64,000 bases of DNA from contig JAEMWC010000012.1 in the NCBI GenBank assembly GCA_016490735.1, positions 508,501 to 572,500 of the forward strand, read 5' to 3'. Below the pieces are notes generated by a model. The model saw nothing but the letters and a program-made list of their open reading frames with translations, was not told the origin of the DNA and searched no databases. Made by a program: the position numbers and the translations under genes. This document shows, in pieces, positions 42,541 to 55,100 of the stretch. The DNA comes from Pachyseris speciosa. Taxonomy: Eukaryota > Cnidaria > Anthozoa > Scleractinia > Pachyseridae. Every line of letters begins with the position of its first letter. The first letter of the stretch is position 1.

Positions 42541-44790
42541 ATAGTCGCATACATGGCCATACATGGCCATACACTGGCATACATCGCCGTACATGGCCAT
42601 AAACTGGTATATGTGGGCACACATGGGCATACACTTCTCTACATGGCTATACACAGGCGTACATGGGCATACACGGGCATACATGGCCATACACTGGCCG
42701 ACATGGACCTACACTAGAGTACATGGGCATACACGGCATGCATAGGCCTACACTGGCGTACATGGCCATACGCTGGCATACATGACCATACACTGGTGTA
42801 CATGGCCATACACGGGCATACATGGCCATACACTGGCGTACATGATCATACACTAGTGAACTTGGGCATACACGGCTATACATGGGCATACACTGGTGTA
42901 CATGGGCATACACTGGTGTACATGGGCATACAAGGGAATACATGGCCATACACTGGCGTACATAGACATACACGAGTGTACATAGGCATACACGGCATGC
43001 ATGGCCATCCACTGGCGTATATGGAAATACACTGGTATACACGGACCTACACTGGTGTACACAGCCATACACGGGTATTAACGGCCGCACGCTGGTGTAC
43101 ACAGCCAAACACTGGTATGCACGGCCGTACACTGGTATACACGGTCGTACACTGATGTACACAACCTTACACGGGTATACACGGCCGTACACTGGTGTAC
43201 ATGGCTATACACTGGTGTACATGGTCATCCACGGGTATACACGGCTGTACACCGGAGTACACGGCCCTACACTGGTGTATATGGCCGTACACTGGTATAC
43301 ACGGCCGTACACTGGTGTACACGGCCATACACTGGTATACACGGTCGTACACTGTTGTAAATGGCTATAGATGGGTATACACGGCCGTACACTGTTGTAA
43401 ATGGCTATAGATGGGTATACACGGCCGTACACTGATGTATATGGCCATACACGGGTATACACGGCCGTACTGGTGTACACGGCCATACACGAATATACAC
43501 GGCCGTACACTGTTGTAAATGGCTATGCATGGGTATACACGGCGGTACACTGGTGTATATGGCCATACTTGGGTATACACGGCCGTACACTGGTGTACAC
43601 GGCCATACACTGGTCTACACGGCCATACACTGGTATACACGGCCGTACACTTGTGTACATGGCTATACACTGGCGTACATGGCCATACACGGGTATACAC
43701 GGCCGTACACTGGTGTACACAGCCATACACGGGTATACACGGCCGTACAATTGTGTACATGGCTATACACTGGTGTACATGGCCATACACGCGTATACAC
43801 GGCCATACACTGGTATACACTGCCGTACACTGTTGTAAATGACTATTCATGGTATAGACGGCTGTACACTGGTGTATATGGCGATACACAGGTATACACG
43901 GCCTTAAACTGGTGTACACGGCCATACACGGGTATACACAGCGGTACACTGGCGTACATGGGCATACACGGGCATACACTGGTGTACATGGCCATAAACT
44001 GGCGTGCATGGCTATACATTGGTGTACATGGCCATAAACTGGCGTACATGGCCATACACTGGTATACATAGGCATACACGGACATACATGGGCATGCATG
44101 GGCATACATGGCCATACACTGACGTACATGGTCATACATTAGTGTACATGGGCATACACGGGGATATATGGCCATACACTGGCGTATATGGCCATACACT
44201 AGTGTACTTGGGCATACACAGGCATACATGGCCATACACTGGTGTACATGGGCATACATGGCCATACACTGGCGTGCATGCCCATACACTGGCGTGCGTG
44301 GCCATACACTGGCGTGCATGGCCATACACTGGCGTGGATGGCCATACACTGGTGTACATGGCTATACACTGGCGTACATGGCCATACACTGGTGTACATG
44401 GGCATACACGGGCATACATGGCGATACACTGGCGTACATGGCCATACACTAGTACATGGGTATACACAAGCATACGTGGCCATACAATGGTGTACCTGGC
44501 CATACACTGGCGTACATGGGCATACATGGCCATACACTGGCGTAAATGGCCATACACTGGCATATACGGGCATACACGGTACGTAGGCATACACGGGCAT
44601 ACATGGCCATACACTGGTGTACATGGCCCTACTCTGGTGTACATGGGCATACACTAGTGTACATGGGGATATACGGGCATACATGGCCATACACTGGTGT
44701 ACATTGGCATACACTAGTACATGGGTATACACGGGCATAAATGGCCATACACTGGCGTACACGGCCATACACTGATATACATGTGCATAG
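42541..44790 (+). repeat. 20-bp satellite array, long block
   Basis: About 2.25 kb, roughly 110 copies, of CATACACTGGCGTACATGGC and variants, itself two related 10-bp halves (core TACAYKGG). Units with TGGTGTACACGGC dominate the centre (about 43030-43930) and TGGCGTACATGGC both edges, so there is higher-order structure. The unit lacks stops in every phase, producing overlapping ORFs up to 277 residues on both strands with Tyr/Cys/Val- or His/Trp/Tyr-rich 20-residue repeats. These are not genes. Confidence 0.95.
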
Positions 44791-44899
44791 CGTAATGGAT
44801 CGGTTCTAATCAGAGGCACAACAAGATGAAGCCTTAGGATTCGACTGCCCACATGAACCATCAAGATTTCTAGTAAATATCTCTCCCATAAAACGGATG

Positions 44900-45315
44900 T
44901 GTAACGGCCGTAAAAAAAACTCGTCGTTACAGTCTCCACATTTTCGAATTCACACTTTAATCGAACGACGAAATCCTTAGTACAAGAGATAGTAGCGAAT
45001 GTGCGAGTGTGCGATTCAACTGAAAGAAACAAAATACGTGCGTGTTACATAAATATTGGAACCGAAACAAAATGAAATAAATACAAAGTAAGGAAAAACA
45101 ACAAAGACACTACAAACTGTGGTGACAAATACGGCTAAAAAACCGAGTATCCAATAGTGCTTATAAACTCTCTTCATAGGAAGGTTTAAACTCTAGCTCC
45201 AGGGGAAGCAAATGATCCCGACCAAAACGTTTGAAAACACGTGTGCGGTATAAATACCAGTGGTAATATATTCATGCACGTGCATAGGCCTTAATAAATT
45301 CATAAAGTTGCTACA
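44900..45315 (-). repeat. 3' LTR of BEL element 2
   Basis: Left-hand LTR, reverse sense TGTAGCAAC...CCGTTACA. Compared with the right LTR it has several substitutions and short indels (for example CTCCACATTTTCGAATTC against CTTCGAATTC). Contains TATAAATA near 45249 on the + strand and AATAAA-like signals. Confidence 0.85.
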
Positions 45316-45469
45316 TTTCCCGCCCCCTGAACTTAACAAAGTTCACTAAATAATTGTACTTAGCAACTAGAAGAAACTGAACGTTCATTAAGTTTCATTG
45401 TTCAGAAACAAATGTCTCGATAAGAAGCTAAACAGTGTTTTTCAGCTCATCTCAGATAAATTCTGTTGT

Positions 45470-48400
45470 TCAAGAAGGCACAATTTTGTGACTGGTTTTG
45501 TCAAAACGGTGGCGACTTTGTTGCAACTTTGACCGATCTTGTAAATCCATCTTTCCCTGAGTGAGCTTCAACAATGCGCCCCAACGGCCACTGACCGCGG
45601 TGAACTCTTTCATCTGCAATAAGCACCAGCAAAATTTCGACGCGGCTTTAACCATTTCTGGCGTTCTTGAAGGGAAGGATAATACTCTGACAACCATCTC
45701 TTCCAAAATACGTCAGTGAGATATTGAACTTGTCTCCAGCTATTTCGACAATACAAGTCTTCCTTCACGAATACGCCGGGTGGCATGTTCAAATTTGACC
45801 TCAGGAGAAGCAGGTGATTTGGGGTCAAAGGTGCCAAATCGGCAGGGCTATCACTGTTAAGAGTTAATGGTCGACTGTTTAGAATACCCTCAACTTCAGT
45901 CATCAAGGTGCGCAGCCCTTCTGCGTTGACCAGCTGTTCCCTCATGATGCTCCTAAAAATCTTCTCACAGAACGAATAATGCGCTCCCATACCCTTCCCA
46001 TGTGAGATGCACCAGGGGGTTGAAGTTCCAGTCGATGTTTTTCTGGTAAAGGAAGAACTTTATTTCTGCTGATTCCAGTTGTTTACTGCTTCCTTCAATT
46101 CTCTTTCTCCACCACAGAGGTTAGTGCCTTTATCGCTTCTAATAACCTTGGGGTTTCCTCTTCGGCTGATAAATCTTCGTAGCGCATTTATGAACGATTC
46201 TGTTTGGAGGGACTCGGCTATTTCAATGTGAGTGGCTCTTGTTGTAAGACAGGAGAAAATACATCTGTAGTGCTTCACAGTAATCCTCCCTTGCTCCACG
46301 TAGAGAGGGCCAAAGAAGTCAATGCCCAAATAGGAAAAAGGTGGATCACCAGAAACTAATCTGTCTTGGGGTAAATCTACCATCAATTGTTGCCCACGAA
46401 TTGCGTTCTGCTTTCGGCATGTTAGACAACTACCAAGCACTCTACGAACCGCTGCCCGTCCCTTGACAATCCAATATCTTTGTCGAAGACTGGAGAGGAC
46501 GTATTCTTGACCAAGGTGACCAACTGATTCATGGTGTCACATAATTAGCAACTTGGTTATATGATGGTTGTACGGTAGAAGGAGCTGATGCTTTGATTCA
46601 TAGTGCAGTGGCCAGTCTACCACCAACCTTAACACCCCATCTTGATCAAGAAATGGCTTCAACTTGTAAATGGAACCTAACGAACCGGTTGACCTCAGAG
46701 TACGTTTCGCTTGATTTCTAGTCCTTGAAGGTTTCGGAGAGCATCTATTATTTCAGGGAATGACAACTTTTGTACGTATTTCACGATACGAATCTCTGCG
46801 GATCACAAATCATCAAGTGAAAGCTCTCGGCGAAGAGGCAAGCCATCGGGAACATTTGCCTGGTCCCTTTGCAAGCAGCACTTCTTCTGGATATATTCTT
46901 TGAAACGCAAAATCCAGGCCACCCCTTTCCTAAGTGCATACCATGAAGAATACCGCTGAATCATCAAATTCATGCACATCTTCCACTTTGTATACGTGAT
47001 TTGCTTGGCCTTGCCTTTTAATTTCAGGATCCTCTTCGGAAAGCTGTTGTAAAGGATCTGGGGGAACTGACACTTTTTCACTCCACAGGAAGACAGGACC
47101 TCTGAACCAGCGATCTTGATGCAACAATTCTTCTACTGTCAAGCCTCTGCTTACGTTATCTGCAGGGTTTCTGAGGGACTCCCCGAAGTGCCATTGAGAC
47201 GGTTTCGAGCCGTCATGAATCACTACCAACCGATTTGCAACATAGGTGTGGAACCATTTACCTTCATTCTCTATATACTGTCGATTGTTAGGTCCAGTTC
47301 TTCTCTTAGAGTTCGATCCAGCCTCACTTCCAGGACTGCTGCTGATAACTCTAATCTAGGAACGGTAATAGGTTTCACATGGGTCAAACGCGATTTTGCA
47401 GTAAGAAAGCTTCAATGGACATTCTTGGCTTCGTTAACAAATCTCACATACGAGACTGCTCCATACGCTATTTGCGATGCATCGGCGAAGTGGTGAACTT
47501 CTGTTACCACTGGCGTGTTGAAACTGGCTGGTTTAAAACAACGTGGCATGGCAATCTGAGAAAGTTTAGGCAGGCCTGACAACCATTTTTCCCAGCGTGC
47601 AGTTTCTTCATCTCCAATCTGCTCATCCCAGCCATGTCCTTGTTTGCAAAGGTCTTGGACCATCGTCTTCCCCGGAAGAACAACTGGTGCCGCAAGCCCA
47701 AGCGGGTCATAAATGGAACTGGTTACTGACAAGATGCCTCGGCGAGTGTAGGGCTTGTCTTTCTGTACCATCTTAAAGGTCGACATGTCTGGCTCCATGT
47801 TCCACTACACACCCAGAGTTCTTTCTATCGGAAGAACACTGGCATCCAAATCGAGATCCAAAACTGAAGAAGCTCTGTCAGACATGGGGATAGCCTGCAG
47901 GACATCCTTATCGTTGCACAACCATTTTGTCAGTCGGAATCCTCCTCTCAGCAACATTTTGCAAAGTTATTCCCTCAGATTCCTAGCAATATCAGAAGAT
48001 TTAATGGATTTCAGACAGTCGTCTACATAAAAGTTCTTGAGCACAGTGTCAATCACATCGCGAGAGAAATCTCCGGTATTTTCTTCAGCTGTCTTTCTGT
48101 GGGAGAAGTTTCCACAACTTGGTGACGAAGTGCTGCCAAAAAGGTGGACTTCCATACGATACTCAGTGGGTTGCTCAGTCAAGTCGTCGTTAGGCCACCA
48201 GAAAATCTTAAGGCGTTAGAGTCTTTAGGATCAACTCTCACTTGATGAAACATATCGATATCCGAAACCATGGCAACTGATTCTTGACGGAATCTTTGAA
48301 GAACGCTGAACAGGTTGTTGGTCAAGTCTGGTCCATGCAGCAACTGATCATTTAGCGAAGTTCCTTTAAATCGAGCAGCACAATCGAAAACGACTCTTAA

Positions 48401-49530
48401 CTTGTCTGGTTTATGGGGATGGAAAACAGCATGATTTGGTAGGTACCACAGAGGTTTCCCATCAGGTTGAAGCTCCTCTTCGGACACTTGCTTGGCATAC
48501 CCTTCACAACATAGTCATTAATGGCTGTCTTGTATCTTGCGAAGAGCTCTGGTTCACGAAGGAATCTTTTCTTCAACAAGCATAACTGCTGAACTGCTGG
48601 AACGCGATTGTTTGGCAAATAAGGAGGTACATGTCTCCATGGAAGGGCCACTTGATAATAACCTGAAACCATTTTAACAAAGTTCTCCATGATTCTGAGT
48701 GCTCTCTCATCTTCAACAGACATAGCAACCTTGGAACTAGATAAAGAGTCAGCAAAGTCAGTTTTCCAGAATTGCTTCACTTGTTGTAGCAGAGGTTCGC
48801 CTTTTCTTCCTTCTTCTAATCGAAATGGGCTGGTCTTCTCCGAGACTTTCTCGGTTGGTCCAATCAAAGTCCAACCCAGTAACGACCGGATAGCAGCAGG
48901 CTCTCCTCTACCACCACGCCTCTCGTCAAGTACCCAAAATGCTTCAGGAACGTTGCATCCTATCAGCAATCTAACTTCTTTATTCTCGATCTCTGGGAAC
49001 TCAATACCGTTAAGGTGTGGCCATGAATCGATATCCCCACATTCTGGAATACTGCTTTCTGATATATTCAAGCGTTCTACGGTCCAGGCTTTTGGTACTT
49101 CCAGATTTGAATCACCGTAAATTGATTCGATGGATAGCTTTACCTCCAAACCAGACTTCTTATCCACTCTCACTCTCTCGTCTCGCACAGAAGGAGGGTC
49201 TGGTTTTCTGAAGCTTCTCTGGGTGGCTAAGGTGGTCATCTTTGTCCCATCTTTGTCCCAAGATTGGTATTTGTCCCAAGATTGGTATTTGGTATTTGAA
49301 GATCTGGCCTTAAAGTTGCTTTTGTCCTTGTCACTCTGTAAGGGACTTCCAAAAACTGGATTATTGGCAACTCGGGCTTTTGCTGTAACAAATTGGTAAA
49401 TGTGATGACTCCTTGGCCGCTGTCCGGACTGCTGAATGCTGTCTGCAACCTCCAGCCACTTCGTTTTCAGGTGAAATGGAAGTCTGTTAACGATTCTCCT
49501 CAGATTATCACTACTGTTGATCTCATCCAA
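45470..49530 (-). pseudogene. BEL element 2 pol: RT, RNase H, integrase, DUF5641
   Basis: Right to left: DSWPHLNGIEFPEIENKEVR and LLIGCNVPEAFWVLDE, LLGWTLIGP (49070-48870), then RT in pieces: [48 protein letters not shown] (YVDD, about 48030). RNase H: SSIYDPLGLAAPVVLPGK, EVHHFADASQIAYGAVSYV (47798-47412), which keeps FADAS. Integrase: [51 protein letters not shown]; end domain [20 protein letters not shown]. The catalytic protease motif (DSGS/DTGA) is not found, so part of the gag-protease junction is deleted. At least six frame breaks; inactive. Confidence 0.85.
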
Positions 49531-51030
49531 ATAGCCAATTGATTGAAGAGCATTTGACAGTTTCTTAGCTGATCTGAAAAAGCCAATAATCCGCGCGGAT
49601 CGTAGGGCTTTACAGGAGGTCCATGCGTTACCAGGTTCAGATGTGCTGTGGCGATTTTGAATGGATGGCCAAAACGATCCTCCAGCAAGGCTCTCGCCGT
49701 TTGGTATTCAAGAGAAGGATCCGTGGAAACGTAGCTCTTACTAGCATTTTTTGCAGGCCCAACGCAGAACTGAAGGAGAAAAGATAACTTCTCACTCTCG
49801 TCTGATGCATTTCTCTCAATGTTGCTCTCAAACGATCGAATAAAGTTCCATATTTCTAGTGGGTTTCCATCAAATTTACTGCGTTCAGGTCTAGGTAGAG
49901 CAAATCCTTGCCTAATTGATGACGCTATTGATTGAAGTGTTTCTCGCGGTATCATTTGCTGTTGCTCTTGTTGATGTTGCAGTAACTGCTGAAACTTTTT
50001 TACAGATGAAGGAATTTCTTTGCGAGATTTGGCTTCTGGTTCACCAGGACGTGATTTTCCAATCCATTCAGGAGCAGCGGGATTGAAAGTACCGCGAGTA
50101 CCCGGAACTGCCGTAGAAATCTTGTTATCTCCAAAGGACGTACATGAAGGTGGCTTAACAGGGTGAGCTGTTACTGGATTCTGGGTTGTCGCAAAAGACG
50201 GTCCGTGCACCTGTGGTATGTCAACGAAAACGTCGTCATCTTCCTCTAAGATTTGTGCTTTGAGAGTTGCTCGCTCTACTTCGTTCTCTACTTCGAGTAG
50301 AGTCTCTTCTCGTTGCATGGCATCTCGTTTCTGCTGTAATTCCAACTTCTTCTTAAAGGAGCACTGTCACCGGGATTTTTGCTGTTTTTGGTTCAATTCT
50401 GCCAAAATTACTGCCTTTTATCTGTTATCGTGCAAAAAATGCTTCTACAGAATCAACAAGATGAACTCCAATGAAATTTTAGCAAGAAGAGCTAACCATA
50501 ATAATTTTTTTGGTTATTTTTCAATGCATAGCTTGAAATTTTGAAAAAAACTGGCAAGTTTTTTCAAATTTCAATCCATTTCCATCCTCGTCATCTTACA
50601 TGGAATACAGATGTTTATGGTGTCAATGCAGTAATACAGTCTTTGGCAACAAAACTAGACCATTATTTTAAGGTTTCCACTGATGCATTGGCAGTTTAAA
50701 GCTTTTTGAAGTGATAGTAGAATAGCGTGACATTGCTCCTTTAAGCTGATGTAACTTTAGCTGAGCGATGGCCTTTTCTGCCTTTGCAACCTTTATTTTA
50801 ACACTCAAACGTGAACCCCGAACTGGCACCAGAGCGCAGACTTCTATTCAAAGACGATGAAGATCTGTGCTGGCTTACGGAGTCGCTCGATCGGACATCA
50901 GAGTACACTTCCTCGGATTCAATGCTATTCATCCAGTCCGTAACACGCCCGCAAAACTCAAGCTTTCTCCTGAATTCGGCCTCGAACCCTACGGACGCCA
51001 CTTGCTGGTCTTCAGGATCCTCCATGCTGT
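49500..51030 (-). pseudogene. BEL element 2 gag, split by MITE
   Basis: The N-terminal frame at 51025-50798 is acidic and Ser-rich; LKLHQL just right of the MITE and KKKLELQQKRDAMQREETLL just left of it form one coiled coil when the MITE is ignored. RSKFDGNPLEIWNFIRSFES, LSFLLQFCVGPAKNASKSYV and ALLEDRFGHPFKIATAHL (about 49890-49640) mark the DUF1759 Gag domain. The C-terminal third continues in the frame of 49530-48397 (RRIVNRLPFHLKTKWLEVAD). Zinc knuckles are not seen. Confidence 0.8.
50357..50740. mobile_element. TTAA-target MITE inside BEL element 2 gag
   Basis: 384 bp from AGGAGCACTGTCAC to GTGACATTGCTCCT with near-perfect 14-bp inverted ends, flanked by TTAA at 50353-50356 and 50741-50744. 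TTAA targets are typical of piggyBac and Kolobok superfamilies; the terminal sequence does not decide between them. The gag coiled-coil reads through when it is removed. Confidence 0.85.
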
Positions 51031-51299
51031 CAATGTATGTGATGTGTGCTTGCTCATATTTAACGAACGCCGCCTCAAGAACTTGAAGCTTTTCTTCAAC
51101 AAGTTTGACATTTCCACGGTTTCTCAGTACAGGCTCGATTTCTTGCTAAATTCTCGTCAAATGACCCTTGTATCCAGAGCACGAGTCCTTCAAAGTTCGT
51201 CTCCTATTCGTCCGAACTTCCCGAATTAATGCACTGTCCTCGGCGCTGGCCACCATAATCCTTGACAAAGGTCGAGCGCGATCACAGTTTTTGAATAAA

Positions 51300-51709
51300 T
51301 GTAACGGCCGTAAAAAAAACTCGTCGTTACAGTCTTCGAATTCATACTTAAATCAGCGACGAAATCCTTAGTACAAGAGTGTGCGAATGTGTAAGTCAGA
51401 GTTTGCGATTCAACTGAAAGAACAAAATATGTGTGTGTTACATAAATATTGGAACCGAAACAAAATGAAATAAATACAAAGTAGGGAAAAACAGCAAAGA
51501 CACTTACAAACTGTGGTGACAAATACTGCTAAAAAACCGAGTATCCAATAGTGCTTATAAATTCTCTTCATAGGAGGGTTTAAACTCGAGCTTCAGGGGA
51601 AGCAAATGATCCTGACCAAAAAATCTGAAAACACGTGTGCTGTATAAATACCCGTGGTAATATATTCATGCACGTGCATAGGCCTTAATAAATTCAAAAA
51701 GTTGCTACT
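51300..51709 (-). repeat. 5' LTR of BEL element 2
   Basis: Right-hand LTR. The last base before GGATG is T where the other LTR has A (GCTACT for GCTACA), so the terminal dinucleotide is mutated. Confidence 0.85.
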
Positions 51710-51774
51710 GGATGATAACACGAAAAAAACTTTTTCGTGAAAAAAAAAAAAAAAAAAAAAGGAGAACAAATTAA

Positions 51775-52101
51775 ACTTATGGCGAACACGTGGTCTAACC
51801 CTTTTTGGAAGAACAATGCTGGCGAAATCTTTGGGTATCTCCCAAGTAATTTATTCCACTTCAATGTTGCCCATCAGAGCCGGAACAAGTAATCAAAGAA
51901 GCAAACGCAAGCAAAACTCTTCGCTTTTTTTTTATTATAGAAAAATGAAGCAAAACGATAAGATTAAAAGTCAAGTGCTTTGTCAACCATTCGATAAAGG
52001 TGGGCTTAACTTTCCTTATTTCAGAACAGCGGTTAAAGCATTGCATCTCAGCTGGATCGTAAGACTATTGTCCCCCTCGAAGGATAACTGGAAAGCAATC
52101 C
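51775..52101 (+). pseudogene. L1/Tx1-like LINE ORF2 C-terminal fragment, + strand
   Basis: MLAKSLGISQVIYSTSMLPI followed by KIKSQVLCQPFDKGGLNFPY and TAVKALHLSWIVRLLSP match the post-RT region of L1/Tx1-type LINEs (compare KKSTLIKPRNEGGLGMKDFI and ALKLNWVKRLCS in the reverse LINE next door). The frame is lost where the poly-T of the reverse LINE begins (52102). So the reverse LINE inserted here; the rest of this fragment is not found on the other side. Confidence 0.65.
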
Positions 52102-55100
52102 TTTTTTTTTTTTTTAACAACTTTATTGATTACAACACAAAGACAACTATTTACAATCAGTTACTGTTAATTAAAGGCACATACACTTCTGACAATACGG
52201 AAAGTTGTACTACTAGCATACATACATACCTACATACCTACATCAGATACGCCATATATTAGCGATATGTATACAATAACCACACTACTAACAATACAAT
52301 GCTTTACTTAGTACGTAACTTTAGTTTTTGTACAGAAACAGATAGTAATGAAGGGCGACTACATTTATACTTGCATCCACTACCGCAGAACAACAATTGA
52401 TACAGCATCTACACACGTTCACGAAGCTAGTGTTAACATCAGAAAGAAAGAAACAACCGGAAAAAAGAGTGAGGCAAATTAAAAATTGAGGGAGTTCCAT
52501 TTCCTGTTGTATTGATTAATATTACCTGAAGTTACTGCGATATATTTTTCTAAAAGTATTTTTTCACGAGCCAGAGACACAAATTCTGAGAAATGACGTT
52601 GGTTGTTTGCTGTAGCGTTCACATACAAAAAGTATTTTCCTACAAGGATGAGATGATTTAGGGCCAAACAGGGTTCAGAGGAGTGGATAATTCCAAAAGC
52701 AATGTCTAAGTCTGTCAGATCTGGTTTCATTCCGCTTATGTTGTAATACCAGTCTTGAAATTTTGCCCAAAAAGAGGCTGCACACATGCAGTCTATAAAC
52801 AAATGCCAAATAGTGTGGGTCTCAGAAGGGCAGAAAGGACAGTAAGGGGAGTCAACGTTTTTCATTTTGTGCAATAAATTATTTGTCGGTAGAATGTGGT
52901 GATTGATCTTGTACTGGAACATAGATAACTTGATCTCCTTTGTGACTTCAAATGGTAACAGATATACTTTACATAGATCGTCCCTTTCTATTCCGCAAGC
53001 TATTAATTTCTTTTCAGCCGTTGGGGGAGGTAAGTTCTCTTGGGCTAACATTTTGTTATATAGGATTTTGCACGATAGCGACTCGGCGGCGTTCATGGGT
53101 GCGTTGGAAGAACGACTTTTCGCATTAAGTAGCTTTTTCCAGGCGGGAGGAATAGAGGAGAGAAGGCTGTGATAGTGTATGAAATTGAACTTTGTTTGGA
53201 ATTTGCCACAGAGGGAATCGAAAGACAAAAAACAGTTCTTTTCTTCGTCAAATAAATCAGAGATCCTTACTATTCCTGCACGATGCCAACGTGGGAAGTA
53301 CACAGACTTTTTGTCAACTGTCAAGAACTTGTTGTTCCAAATTACTTGCGCAAGGACTTCATTTTTAGTTTGAGGCGTACTTGCTATGATTTTCTGCCAC
53401 TGTAAAATGATCTCTTTGTAAAAATTGGGGAGGTGTTCACTTAATCTGAGAAGTTTATAATCGTAGTTGCAACTAAAGAGAAGTGCACCCCCGACGTTTG
53501 CAAGGAGAGATATTGGGATATGTTTCCATGGGGCTCCGTGATCCGAGCACAAACGTTTTACCCAGTTAAGCTTTAGTGCATTGTTGAAAATAATAAAATC
53601 TTTCATTCCTAATCCTCCCTCATTTCTGGGTTTGATAAGTGTCGACTTTTTAATTTTAGCTGGTTTGTGATTCCATATGAAGTCGAATATAACATTATTT
53701 ACCTGCTCAGCAAAGTTTGCTGGCGTTTCCATTACGCTGCAGACAAAAGTGAGCTTTGAAAGGGCTAAGGTTTTCACGATGTTTATTCTACCATAGGCTG
53801 AAATGTCCTTTTGAGACCAAACATTTAAAGTTTTTTTTAACTTCGTTAATTTATCGGAAAAGTTTTTCTCAACTGAAGTCTCGTGATCGTAAGAGAAATT
53901 CATGCCTAGAGCGTAGATTGTGTCGTTTCTGATTTGTAAATTTAGTATTCCGTCTGATTTATGTCGCCAGGTGCCGAGCCATAGCATTTCAGATTTGGAT
54001 TGATTTATCTTCAGCCCTGAGCATTTTTCAAAACGAGTGAGCAAATCAAACAGGCTAATTACGGCTTGAGTATTTGCGAGGAAAGCTGTGGTGTCGTCGG
54101 CATATTGCGAGAGTTTCAATTCTTTATTGTCATGTATTTTAAGACCTTCTATTTCCTTTGAGCTTCTAACACTTTGCGCAAGGACTTCTATTGCTATGAT
54201 GAAAAGCATACCGGAAAGAGGGCAACCTTGACGTACCCCGCGTTTAAGGAAAAAGTGGTTTGATGCGTAGCCATTGTTCAGTACGCAACTCGAAATATTG
54301 TTATAAAACACACTAATCCATCGTCTGAGATGCGGGCCGAAATTGAAAGATTCAAGACATTTTTGCAACAAATCCCATTCAATCGAATCAAAAGCCTTTT
54401 CGAAATCTAGGAAAACAGCTATTCCAGGTATATCTTTCTGCTTTGTATAATCTATAACATCTTTGATAAGCCTTATGCTCTCACCAATGTATCTTCCTTT
54501 AACGTAGCCAGTTTGTGTTGGATGAATAATTTTTGGCAATATCCTTTCGATAGAAGGAGAAGAGCGATGGTTTTAGTTAAGATTTTGTAGTCTACATTCA
54601 ACAGCGAAACCGGTCTCCAATTTTTGAGAAACTCTACATTCTTTTTCTTTTTAGGAATTAAAGAGATTATCCCTTGGCGTTGAGAGATAGATAGAACGCC
54701 GTTCTGGAAAGCGTAATTAAAGCTTTCCGTCATATATCCGCCTATTTCGTTCCAGAAATACCGATAAAACTCCGAGGTGAGACCATCAGAGCCCGGGGTT
54801 TTATTACTTTTCATTGATTTCAAGGCGTTGTAACATTCTTCAAGTGTCACCTCGCCTTCGCAAGTTGCCGCCTCCTCTTCTGATAACACACTGTCAATAG
54901 ATTTAAAGAAAACACTGAATTCAGGAAGAAGGGGATTCATATTATTTGAAGTGTATATTTGAGAGAAGAATAGTTCTTCTTCTTTGAGAATCTCTTTAGG
55001 ATCTGTGATCTTAACGTTTTCGTTATTAATCAAAGATGTCACGTGTTTTTTTCTTTGATTACTTTTTTCTAAATTGAAAAAGTATTTACTGTTTTTCTCA

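Larger units (their letters stand above)
44900..51709 (-). mobile_element. BEL/Pao LTR retrotransposon 2, reverse orientation
   Basis: LTRs of about 410 bp at 44900-45315 and 51300-51709 (TGTAACGGCCGTAAAAAAAAC start on the + strand) bracket a 6,810-bp element. GGATG is duplicated at 44895-44899 and 51710-51714. On the reverse strand TTCAGGGGGCGGGAAA is the polypurine tract before the 3' LTR at left. Gag, RT, RNase H, integrase and DUF5641 occur in BEL order with many frame breaks. A TTAA-flanked MITE (50357-50740) splits gag. It was inserted into the 17.3-kb element next to its satellite. Confidence 0.9.

Noticed and set aside
42541..44790. Overlapping ORFs of up to 277 residues on both strands with 20-residue Tyr/His/Trp-rich repeats
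   Set aside because: The 20-bp unit has no stop codon in any phase, so frames stay open automatically on both strands. No start context, conserved domain or single favoured frame.
42541..44790. CRISPR array
   Set aside because: Repeats are contiguous 20-mers without unique spacers, in animal DNA with no cas genes.
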